Assembly (NCBI RefSeq): GCF_904849725.1
Contig: NC_058522.1
Location: forward strand, 434,959,529-435,023,528
Direction: 5' to 3'
From: Hordeum vulgare subsp. vulgare
Taxonomy: Eukaryota; Streptophyta; Magnoliopsida; Poales; Poaceae
Length of the DNA: 64,000 nt
The translations under genes and the position numbers were made by a program. Below, in pieces: positions 11,702-21,814 of this stretch. The stretch's first letter is position 1. Each line of letters opens with the position of its first letter. The notes beneath the pieces are model-generated. The model ran no database searches, was not told the DNA's origin, and saw only the letters and a program-made list of their open reading frames with translations.

Positions 11702-12459
11702 ATGGATCCTCACCCAGTTGCTAATCTCTTTAAGAGATCCACTTATGTGGAACCAATTGCTAGTGAGTTGAGTGCACTTGACTATCTTTATGGAGTTTTG
11801 CTTGGGATGCGTGAATCTGAAAATTGTGAGGAAGAAATTTATGAAGTGATTCACGAGGGCTCCTTGGATGAAAAGCATGATTGTAATGGTTCACTATAAA
11901 TTCTATTAGTGACAATCATGCTAAAAATATGCAAAGCCCTAAGCTTGGGGATGCTAGTTTTGCTATGACCACTACTTATTGCAATAATCATGATTGGGGT
12001 GATGATCTTTCTTATGATCTTGAAAATTTGTTCAAACCTCATGATGAATATGATATTTGCAATAATATTGAAAGTGGGTTTGGAGAAGTCATGACTTCAG
12101 TTGATGATAATCCCACTATTTTTGAAGAGAGTCAACTTTGCATGCATGTGGATCATGAAAAGAATATCCTTGGTGATAGCTATATTGTTGAATTTGATTA
12201 TGATCCCACATGTAATTGCTATGAGAGAGGAAAATATTGTGGTAGAAACTTTCATGTTACCAAATTACCTCTCGTTATGTTGAGATTAATATTGTCTCTT
12301 TCTTCTTCCTTGCATATGGTAACTACTGGTTGTCTTGACAATCTGTTTTCCTATAAAATGCCTATGCATAGGAAGTATGTTAGACTTAGATGTGTTTATC
12401 ACATGTTTCATGATGCTCTCTTCGTGTCCGATTGCTATCTTTTATGTGAGCATCTTTGA
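11702..12459 (+). pseudogene. Degenerate ORF remnants of the outer element
   Basis: Two short open frames (11702-11899, 65 codons; 11929-12459, 176 codons) lie in different frames and are acidic and rich in Asp, Asn and His. Their position behind the primer-binding site is where gag would be. They show no zinc knuckle and no Gag signature I can name. They may be residues of a leader ORF typical of this repeat family. Not a host gene. Confidence 0.3.
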
Positions 12460-15190
12460 ATTATCAATGCCTAGCTAAGGGCGTTAAACAATAGCGCTTG
12501 TTGGGAGGCAACCCAATGAATTTATCTTTTTCTTTCTATTTTTTTGCGTACACACCATCATAACTCTGTTTTTATTGTGCTTTTTGTGTTTATTTTTTTG
12601 TTTGAGCCAAGCAAAACCTTTATGACAAGTCTTTGTGAGGGTTGTTTGATCCTGCTGGAAAAAGACAGAACCTTTTCGCTCACGAGATGATTTTTCATTT
12701 TTATTCGGAAAGAGATTTTGAGTTGATTCGTTTTGCTGCTGGTTGATATGCCTTTGTCCCAGGCAGTCGTAAGTTTTCAGAATTTTTGAGGTAACAGAAG
12801 TATACGAAGTATACAGATTGCTACAGACTGGTCTGTTTTTGACAGATTCTGTTTTTGTTGAGTTGGTTGCTTGTTTTGATGAAACAATGGATAGTATCGG
12901 GGGTACTAGCCATGGAAAAGTGAGAATACAGTAGCCCAACACCAATATAAATATAAATCAAGATTGCTACAGTACCTAAAGAGGTGGTAGTTTGTTTTCT
13001 TGTGCTAATGTTATCACGATTTCTGTTTAAGTTTTGTGCTGTGAAGTTTTCAAGTTTTGGGTGATGTTCTCATGGACAAAGAGATAAGGAGTGGAAAGAG
13101 ATAAATCTTGGGGATGCCCAAGGCATCCCAAGCCAAATTCAAGGACACCAAAAATCCTAAGCTTGGGGATGCCCCGAGAAGGCATCTCCTCTTTCGTCTT
13201 CAATCCATCGGTAACATTACTTGGAGCTATATTTTTATTCACCACATGATATGTGTTTTTCTTGGAGCGTCTTGTATCTTAGGAGTATTTTCTTTTTGTT
13301 GTGTCACAATCATCCTTGCTTCACACCTTTAGAGAGAGACAAGCACTCATCGTGAATTTGCTAGAATGCTCATCTGCTTCACTTATATCTTTTGAGCTAG
13401 ATATTTTGCTCTATGTGCTTCACTTAGATCTTTTAGAGCACGGCAGTGCGTGACTTGGTAGTTAGCTTATGCTATGAAAGTAGTCCCAAAGGTGATAGGT
13501 ACCCAAAGAGGATACAAAAACCTCCATCTTCATGTGCATTGAGTAGAAAGAGAAGTCTTGATTCCTCTCAATTAGTTTTGAGACATGGATTTGGTGATAT
13601 TAAGAGCTATTTTAGTAGGGTGTTGTGAATCTAGAAATACTTGTGTTGAAGTTAGTGATTCCCGTAGCATGCACGCATGGTGAACCGCTATGTTAGGAAG
13701 TCGGAGCATAATTGATCTATTGATTGTCATCCTTTGTGTTGAGGTCGGGATCGCGCGATGGTTAACACCTACCAACACTTCCCCTAGGAGTATGCGTTCA
13801 GCACTTTGTTTCGATTACTAATAAAAACTTCTGCAACAAGTATGTGAGTTCTTCATGACTAATGTGAGTCCATGGTATAGATGCACTTTCACCTTCCACC
13901 ATTGCTATCCTCTCTAGTGTCGCGCAATTCTCGTCGGTACACAAACCCACCATATGGCTTCCTCAAAACAGCCACCATACCTACTTACTATGGCATTTTC
14001 ATAGCCAATCCGAGATATATTGCCATGCAACTCCCACCGTTCCGTCTCATGACTTGTGTCGTCACTCTCATATTGGCATTGCATGATCGTAAGATAACTA
14101 GCGAAATGTTTCAATGTCACACGCCAAGCTAGATCGTTGCACATCCCGGTACACTACCGGAGGCATTTCCTATAGAGTCATCATCATTTTGAGCTTTGAG
14201 CTGTGAGTAAATAAAAGTGTGATGATCATCATTATTAGAGCATTGTCCCATGTGAGGAAATAAAAAAAATAGGCCAAAGAGCCCAAATAAAAAAAGAGGC
14301 CAAGAGCCCAAATAAAAAAATGAGAAGAGAGAAAAAGAGAGAAGGGACAATGCTACTATCTTTTTCCACACTTGTGCTTCATAATAGCACCATGTTCTTC
14401 ATGATTGAGAGCTTCTTGCTTTGTCACCACCATATGCTAGTGGGAATCTTCATTATATAACTTGGCTTGTATATTCTAATGATGGGCTTCCTCAAATTGC
14501 CCTGGGTCTTCGTGAGCAAGCAAGTTGGATGCACACCCACTAGTTCTCCTTTTGAGCTTTCACATACTTATAGCTCTAGTGCATCCCTTGTATGGAAATC
14601 CCTAAGCAAGTTGGATGCACACCCACTAGTTCTCCTTTTGAGCTTTCACATACTTATAGCTCTAGTGCATCCCTTGTATGGAAATCCCTACTCATTCACA
14701 TTGATATCTATTAATGGGCATCTCCACAGCCCTTTGATACGCCGAGTCAATGTGACCATCTCCTCCTTTTTTGTCTCACAACCACCACCACACTCTATTC
14801 CACCTATAGTGCTATATCCATGGCTCACGCTCATGTATTGCGTGATAGTTATAAAAGGTTTGAGAAAGTAAGAGTGTGAAAATAATTACTTGTCCAATAC
14901 CGGAGTTGTGCATGATTTATATTAGTTGTGTGAGGAGTTGTGCATAGCCAGACTATATGATTTTGTAGGGATAACTTTCTTTGGCCTTGTTATTTTGAAA
15001 GTTCATGATTACCTTGCTAGTTTGCTTGAAGTATTATTGTTTTCATGTCAATAGCAAACTATTGTTTTGAATCTTACGGATCTGAACATTCATGTCACAT
15101 GAAAGAAGTTACAAAGGACAAATATGCTAGGTAGCATTCCACATCAAAAATTCGGTCTTTATCACTTCCCTACTCGAGGACGAGCACGAG
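12460..15190 (+). other. Non-coding interior of the outer element
   Basis: No pol domains in any frame. It contains a recurring AAGCTTGGGGATGCC motif (related copies near 11940, 13107 and 13158), T-rich spacers and an 86-bp tandem duplication. It is consistent with a non-autonomous element carried by sequence needed for replication and packaging rather than by coding capacity. Confidence 0.6.
14519..14690 (+). repeat. 86-bp tandem duplication
   Basis: Positions 14519-14604 and 14605-14690 are the same 86-bp unit (starting AGCAAGTTGGATGCACACCC). By eye the copies are identical, so the duplication is recent. Confidence 0.9.
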
Positions 15191-15207
15191 TTAAGCTTGG
15201 GAATGCT
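15191..15207 (+). other. Polypurine region before 3' LTR of outer element
   Basis: TTAAGCTTGGGAATGCT directly precedes the LTR and follows a CTCGAGGACGAG segment common at this place in grass gypsy elements. It is the probable plus-strand primer site. Confidence 0.55.
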
Positions 15208-16766
15208 TGATACGTCTCCAACGTATCTATAATTTTTGATGGTTTCATGCTATTATCATGTCAAGCTTTGGATGTTTTATATGCCTTTTATATCTTTTTT
15301 GGGACTAACTTATTAACTCAGTGCCAAGTGCCAGTTCCTGTTTTTTTCGAGTTTTTGACCCTTTTCAGAGGAAGATTTGAAACGGAGTCCAAACGGAATA
15401 AAATCCCCGAAAAGATTTTTTCCGAAACAGAAGAAGATCGGGAGACTTGAGAACCAAGGCAGGGGGTCCCCAGGGACCCCACAAGCCACCTAGCCCCGGC
15501 CAGGGGGGAGGCTGGGCCTCCCACGCTTGTGGGCCCCCTGGACCTCCTCTTCCCTAGTTTTTGGGCCTATATATTCCCTAAAATCCCAGAAAAAAATTAG
15601 GAGATCATCGAAAATACTTTTCCGCCGCCGCAAGCTTCTGTCTCCGCAAGATCCCATCTGGAGCACGTTCTGGTGCCCTGCGAGAGGGGGATTCAGATAC
15701 GGAGGGCTTCCTCATCAACACCATGACCTCTCCGATGATGCTTGAGTAGTTCACCATAGACCTACGGGTCCATAGCTAGTAGCTAGATGGCTTGTTCTCT
15801 CTCTTGGATCTTCAATACAAAGTTCTCCATGATCTTCATGGAGATCTATCCGATGTAATCTTGTTTTGCGGTGTGTTTGTCGAGATCCCATGAATTGTGG
15901 ATTTATGATCAGATTATCTATGAATCTTATTTGAGTTTCTTCTAATCTCTCTTATGCATGATTTCATATCCTTGTAATTCTCTTCGAGTTGTGGGTTTTG
16001 TTTGGCCAACTAGATCTATGATTCTTGCAATGGGAGAAGTGCTTGGTTTTGGGTTCATACCGTGCGGTGAACTCACCCGGTGACAGAAGGGGTAGCGAGG
16101 CACGCATCATGTTGTTGCCATCAAGGGTAAAAAGATGGGGTTTTCATCATTGGTTTGAGATTATCCCTCTACATCATGTCATCTTGCTTAAGGCGTTACT
16201 CTGTTCGTCATGAACTCAATACACTAGATGCGTGCTGGATAGCGGTCGATTTGTGGAGTAATAGTGGTAGATGGAGAAAGTATCGGTCTACTTGTCTCGG
16301 ACGTGATGCCTATATGTATGATCCTTGCCTTAGATATCGTCATGACTTTGCGCGGTTCTATTAATTGCTCGACAGTAATTTGTTCACCCATCGTAATATT
16401 TGCTATTTTGGGAGAAGCCTCTAGTGAACACTATGGCCCCCGGGTCCAATCCACGCCATATTTTCAGCCTTACACTTTTACTTCGTTGCACTTTCCTCCT
16501 TCAGATCTCACTTTGCAATCAATCTTGAAGGGATTGACAACCCCTTTATAGCGTTGGGTGCAAGCTATTTTGTGTTTGCGCAGGTACTCTGGACTTGACG
16601 CGATTATCCTACTGGACTGATACCTTGGTTCTCCAACTGAGGGAAATACTTACTGCTCCTATGCTGCATCGCCCTTTCCTCTTCAAGGGAAAAACCAACA
16701 CAAGCTCAAGAGATGATAGAAGGATTTCTGGCACCATTGCCGGGAAGAACTTTTGTTGGCGTAGCA
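15208..16766 (+). repeat. 3' LTR of outer element
   Basis: 1559 bp and uninterrupted. It shows what the split 5' LTR looked like before the LARD inserted, including the run of six Ts used as target. Confidence 0.92.
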
Positions 16767-16771
16767 GTCGT

Positions 16772-17900
16772 TTCCATGTCGCTGGCCACCCGATCCTACC
16801 TCAGAAAGCGCTAGAGAACATACTGAACAATGATCCAAGGAGACTTCATGATGATGTGATGGCCATAGAGAGAAGACTTCTCAGCACGGAAAACCAGGAT
16901 ACCCGCTTTACGGAGCTCAAGTTCAGGGTGCGATGTCATATGTCGACAGATGGCCCACGGATAAATTCTTCCTGTGATTTGACTACATCTACGAAATGTT
17001 CCAGATGACCAAGTTGGATTTTCAGTTCACCCGCCAGTATGCGCTATATCTCAACTACATCATCAGGCGCGAGAACATATAATATATCTACGTCGCGGAC
17101 CCGTATTATACGCACGAGAGCTTCTTGGCAGTCTGCAAAGAGCACCGTGATAATTATCCCACGTAAGTCATCCATGATTTCATGATCACTAATAAGGACA
17201 AGGAAAAAAATTCTCTTGCCAAATCATCCCACGTAAGTCATCCGCGGATATCCTTTCGTAAGTGTTGATCATTCCTTTGCAAGCATTGAGGCTGATTTCA
17301 GGTGTACCTATTTTGCACAGCAGGGGGCGTCCTCATCTGTCTGTACCCACAATACTCCCATGCTATATACTTGGACTCATCAAAGAACATCAAGAAAAAG
17401 GATTACACACACATAAAGAGTGTTCTCGATAGTGCCATTTTAACCTTCAACCTTACTGGTGGATATATCCAGGTGAAAAGGTACATGAATCAAGCGCCGA
17501 CTTTTGTCCATAAGACTGACTTCTCCTGAATCCAGCAACCGAACAGTAGTAAGGCTGATGCATTCTACCTCACGCATCACATGATTGAGTACAGAAGGGA
17601 TATACAACGCCTTCGCATGTCAGCTTCTTTCGGCAATGCCGAGATTGTCAGCTGGACCACAAGCATAGGAAGGACACAGGATCATCGAATTCGAGATGAG
17701 CTTTATCACATATAGTGTGAACTTGCCCAAGTGATCACGAAGGAGGTCGTTGAACAAACAGGGATGTTCTTCCATGGGCCAATGAGGCGGGAGAATGTCC
17801 GAGAACTGCAATGCGCTCAGCATCTAAACCTAAATCCTTTCAACAAGCTCGGGTCATTCATCATTGACTATGAAGATTGGGGCGCCGACACGGAGGAGTG
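16772..17900 (+). pseudogene. Ulp1-like cysteine protease ORF of CACTA-1, degenerate
   Basis: This continues the frame from 1-258 and then shifts frame. Recognisable pieces are a segment near 17000-17090 (EMFQMTKLDFQF, then RQYALYLNYIIR), a core near 17300-17530 (YLDSSKNIKKKDYTHIKSVL, then TGGYIQVKR) and a tail to the TGA near 17898. The core resembles C48/Ulp1-type proteases carried by plant CACTA elements. The aspartate of the YLDS motif is present. The catalytic His region reads GGVLICL without His, and the position where I expect the nucleophile is a TGA at 17527-17529. It is therefore inactive. One or two introns may explain some of the breaks. Confidence 0.6.
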
Positions 17901-18103
17901 ATTGACGATGACAATGTGTGTTTATAATTAGTACTACCGGCTTTCTATGAACTAGCGTATACATCGCTCTGGTTAATTCGCTTGTGTATGAGGAACTTTG
18001 TTAATTATTTTTACTAACTATGCCTCTTTGTGTTTATCAAGTACATTATGTTGCATATTATCGTTGAATTCATCAACTTACGATGCAGGTACATAGATCG
18101 GAG

Positions 18104-18358
18104 ATGGGGAAGGACGGCTACGTCGTATTCATTGGGAGGGTTCCAGGAGTGTACGACCACTGGCCAGATGCTCACACCCAGGTGGACAGGTACCCGGGGG
18201 CTAGCCACAGAGGGTTTAACAGCAAAGCCGAAGCGGAACATAGTTACTTGAGGTGGATGCTACGGCAAGAGAGGGAGCGAAACCGCTGCCTCAAGAAGTA
18301 CTACATAGTCGCGCTCTTGCTCATGTTGATCGCTCTTCTCTTATACATCATGGTTTAG
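18104..18358 (+). CDS. Viroplasmin (RNase H1 N-terminal-like) domain with C-terminal membrane segment
   Basis: 84 codons from the ATG at 18104 (an in-frame ATG at 18083 lies upstream). Residues 5-50 (YVVFIGRVPGVYDHWPDA, then GASHRGFNSKAEAE) match the caulimovirus viroplasmin / RNase H1 N-terminal fold, which binds RNA or RNA-DNA hybrids in known proteins. The last 20 residues (after LKKYY) are almost all Leu, Ile, Ala, Val and Met and form one membrane-spanning tail anchor. It lies just after the protease remnant and before the CACTA terminus, so it is a transposon accessory gene. Its role is unknown. Confidence 0.6.
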   Translation: MGKDGYVVFIGRVPGVYDHWPDAHTQVDRYPGASHRGFNSKAEAEHSYLRWMLRQERERNRCLKKYYIVALLLMLIALLLYIMV

Positions 18359-18589
18359 ATATAGATGATGAAAATTGTGGGTGTGCCATAACTTGTGTAT
18401 CGCTATTTTCGACATCTGATGATATTTGTGTTGGATAATGATGATGGTTATGATGATGGTATGACGAGACTATTGTATGTGTATGATATGATGCGAATAA
18501 TGTATGTTTACTATGATCTAATGAAACTACTGTATAGAACATGCACAAATACGTAGAGGAGGAATAAAAATGTGAACTCAGGAGACCTT

Positions 18590-18838
18590 AGCTATAGCGT
18601 TGGTTGGGGTTTAGTAGCAGTGCTAGTAATCAGCATCGCTTTTTATAGAGCAGTGCTACAAATAGTTAATAGTACCGCTCGCTGTCAAAGCGCTACTACT
18701 AACTTTACTTACTAGTAGTGTTGGATGGAAAAGCGCTACTGCTATATACTTAGTTGTAACATGTTAGCAGTAGCACTGCCACTAGTGCTACTGGTAGGGG
18801 TAAAACCAGCGCTACTAGTAGGCTTTCTCCTACTAGTG
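18590..18838 (+). repeat. CACTA-1 subterminal repeats and right terminus
   Basis: Repeats related to AGCGCTACTACTAA in both orientations (near 18625, 18690, 18735, 18768 and 18812) lead to TTTCTCCTACTAGTG ending at 18838. Such arrays bind the transposase accessory protein in CACTA elements. Confidence 0.75.
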
Positions 18839-19463
18839 TCAAGCCTAAATAAGGCATATCCTTTCTCATAGGGCATCTTAAGTACACGGGGTATTTTGTC
18901 CGACTGGTATAGGTTTGCACGCATGCCATGGCCTTTGAGTAGGAAGCGTCCAAATAGTGTCATCATCGCATTGTAACATTCTCTGCCCAAGTTGAATTGA
19001 GAGTTCAGAGCCATTACTTGTGTGGTGGCACCTAGCTGACAAAGCTCAATGTGGTCGTGGAGAGGACGTTTTGAAGACTCCAACATTTCATAGAAGGCCT
19101 TTGCAGATTCCTCCATCTCATCGCCGAATCCCGAGCATCATCAAAGTCTTGCACCATGTCTTCGATCCCGGTACCATGTTTGTCGGTGCGATGACTAACC
19201 GCCTCAACTCTAGTATGTTGGACAAACTCACCATGAAATGTCCACACCATATAATCAGACGTGAAACCCCTCTTCTACACGTGTTTACCCATTTCATCGT
19301 GTGTCCACTTTTTAAATTTGTCGCACCCAGGACAGGGGCACTAGGTTTTTCTCTGGCCATTTGCAAATGCGGCTTTCACAAACTCCGTGGTTTTTGTTAA
19401 CCATTCTTTGGTCATCTCTTTCTTACTAGTGTGACCGGTGTACATCCACGCACGATCACTCAT
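18839..19463 (-). pseudogene. TNP2-type CACTA transposase, N-terminal part, broken
   Basis: Starts at the ATG at 19463 (MSDRAWMYTGHTSKKEM). In one frame there is a zinc-binding-like N-terminal segment (CPCPGCDKFKKWTHDEMGKH) with TAG stops at two places, then WTFHGE. A frameshift near 19120 leads to MEESAKAFYEMLE, ELCQLGATTQVMAL and LGRECYNAMMTLF, phrases typical of plant TNP2/En-type transposases. The C-terminal two thirds, including the catalytic core, are missing because CACTA-1 begins at 18838. Not functional. Confidence 0.8.
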
Positions 19464-19485
19464 TTTGCCTAGCTCTAAACACACA

Positions 19486-19572
19486 AGAAATATATATATA
19501 TACATACATATACATATATATATGTGTGTGTATATATATAAATATGTATATAATTCAGTATATATATTCATC
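19486..19572. repeat. AT/TG-rich microsatellite
   Basis: An imperfect (TA)n with ACATAC and GTGTGTG interruptions just upstream of the CACTA-2 transposase start. Low complexity. Confidence 0.8.
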
Positions 19573-20759
19573 ACTTAATCAAGTTTGTCAGTTTTATTAC
19601 GTCCCTCCAACCTACACGCTAATAGGTAAAGATAGGTCCTAATCCAACCCGAGTATGTGTAGATTGGTTTCGTTTTCCCATGCTCTGCTCCGGATCTGAC
19701 ACAAAATTTTGGCAGCACCTCCCCGTTGTTCTCGTAATACACGTCTCGACAATAAATAAAGAGGATGTGTAAACAACAGGGAGGCACTTACGAAATTATG
19801 CATCGGATCCAAAGAAAAGCATATGAGAAAACAAACCCAATCTACACATACTCTGGCTGTCCATGGATAATGTTGGACAATTTGAAAGAATCACGGTTAT
19901 AAATATATGCAAATCCAAGGATATTTATAATTGTAACCCTTTCGAACGGGAGACACATACTCGTCACGCATACTAATTATTTAATCTACCTATAGCTAGC
20001 AAGTTTCATCGGCACGAAGACCAGAACATAGCAAATGAAGGGGGGAGGAGGAGATGTCATTTGTGCTCACCCACGAACATAGGGGTGGAGTTCGTTGAAC
20101 GCACGGGAAGGTCGCCAAACACCATACCCACGCAGGAACAAAACAACGACACATTTAAATACACCCGATCAAGACAAATATGGTGTTTTTTATAACAAAA
20201 TCAGAAAATATAAGATCTAACTCATAATTTACAAAACTATGATCCCGTCGGCCTCTGGAAGGCCGAAGAGCACATTTTCGGTCAACAGGAGGCCGAAGAG
20301 GTGTCGAGGGTCGGGGTGAGTTGCGTCGAGGGCGACGTATTAACAGCTGCGCGGGGGATTGTAATGGTGATCTATCACTGACATCTTCCCGTCGCCACAT
20401 GAAAGCACAATTGCTCACTCAGGTGGTTTTGGGAATTAACCACAACATAATCATTGGACTAATGATCTTATCCAAGTATATTTCAGAAAAGTTCAAAAAT
20501 GCCTTGGCTATATGATTGTGAGGAGATGCCCCTTGATGCAAGGAAAGGAATAGGATTGGCTCAAGCTTCAACAAGAAGACTCTACATTTTACATTTTTGA
20601 GAAATCACTTTGAGTCCATAGGAAATCCAATACTATTAAAAGGGGATCGGGTATTATGATAAATTGGTTGCTCAAGAGATTAGAAGTAGCCAACAAAAAT
20701 ACGCACGCATTCTCCCACAAAATATCTTTGTCCAAAGCTAAACCTGCAAAATCGGTGCC

Positions 20760-21294
20760 TATCGGGGTATAAGTCTGACAGTAGAAGTATGGGGTACGAA
20801 AGTATATGGGCAGAGCCTTAGCTACGGCGAGGATGTATGAGTTCAGGCCCCTCTACGGTAGAGGTAAAAGCCCTACGTCTCAGTGCTCTTGGGAGCTTTG
20901 TGTCGAATGAATTGTGGGATTACAGCAAGTGCCAACCCCCGTACCAGTGGTGAAGGGTGGCTTATATAGAGTGCGCTGCCCTTCATAATGGCCCGATGGA
21001 CAGGGGTGGAGTAGTGGCGAGTAAACGCTTATGTTACAAGTAATGTAAGATTTAAATGCTAATAATGGTGTATGAAAACGTATGACCGTTGCCCTCCTGG
21101 GAGGTTACGATGTACAGAGTGAATTCCAGTCGGTACGTTAGATATGCTCCGAGTGGATCGTCGCCGACTGGATGACGGGGGCGCCTTTAGTTCAGTCGGA
21201 ACTGTCTAAGGGCTTCGTCCTCTATGAAGGGTAGTCCTTGGGTAGGACCTATAGGGCAGACCTATGACCCTACCTTGGGACTATAACCCCATCA
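20760..21294 (-). repeat. 3' LTR of Tat-A
   Basis: 535 bp. It pairs with 32454-32989. The terminal TGTCGTGG is mutated here to TATCGGGG. In a 150-base stretch I count five differences from the partner LTR. Confidence 0.9.
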
Positions 21295-21814
21295 TTAGTC
21301 CCCGAATGGATCGGGGTTGGAACGATGAAGTGATGTCCGGAGTTTGGAGCCGACTGGTATTGAGGTGATCTTAGCGTTGTCTGCTTCGATCCATTTTATC
21401 CTTGCGGCTAGCGATCTGAGAGAATATGCAAGCGAAACGAACCGTGAGGGACCGATTGCTTCTGCGGAATCTTTCAACGTGACCGGTCATACTAACAGCG
21501 CCGGATTTTCCGGGATCCTCAAATTTCGGTTGCCGCGCGCTCAGCGGGGATGACCACATCGCCATCGAGTAGATTTCTCCTCCTCGATTACCGCGCCGTT
21601 ATCTTCTCCACTAATCTTGCAGCGGACGGTTGGGGGGATAAGATCCTGGGCCCACCTGTAGGTGATTCAATCGGAGGCCTATTAAAGCTTCCCCGGCGGA
21701 CCTTCCTGTTGTGCTGCTCATCCTCCTCCCGTTAATCTCGCCCTCCCCTACAACTCTCCGCACACCCCAAGCCACCTCCTTCCCCTCCTCCCCTGCGGAA
21801 CTGTCGCCCTCGCC

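Larger units (their letters stand above)
259..16766 (+). mobile_element. Non-autonomous gypsy-like LTR retrotransposon (outer element)
   Basis: The element starts TGATACGTCTCC and ends CGTAGCA. It is flanked by the 5-bp TSD GTCGT (254-258 and 16767-16771). Its 5' LTR is split by the LARD-like element at 352-9991. The primer-binding site at 11440 matches the 3' end of plant tRNA-Asp, and the polypurine region lies at 15191-15207. The 3.8-kb interior has no reverse transcriptase, RNase H or integrase, so it could move only with help from another element. The first roughly 78 bases of the two LTRs show about 5 differences, which makes it older than the element inside it. Confidence 0.9.
16772..18838 (+). 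mobile_element. CACTA-1 DNA transposon, right-hand part
   Basis: Coding remnants (Ulp1-like protease, viroplasmin-domain protein) are followed by subterminal repeats and a terminus CCTACTAGTG, the reverse complement of CACTAGTAGG. The left end lies outside the window. Superfamily CMC/CACTA is assigned from the terminus, the repeats and the ORF order. Confidence 0.75.
18839..20423 (-). mobile_element. CACTA-2 DNA transposon, transposase start and 5' non-coding part
   Basis: It carries a transposase on the minus strand, cut at 18839 by the end of CACTA-1. Upstream (19464-20423) lies about 960 bp of non-coding sequence. The same element probably resumes at 34134-34201 and 39425-40960, where CACTA-type subterminal repeats and a terminus are found. 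The left half is outside the window. Confidence 0.6.

Noticed and set aside
18083..18358. Endogenous caulimovirus insertion
   Set aside because: Only the viroplasmin-like fold is present, no movement, coat or RT genes, and it sits inside a CACTA with the usual gene order.
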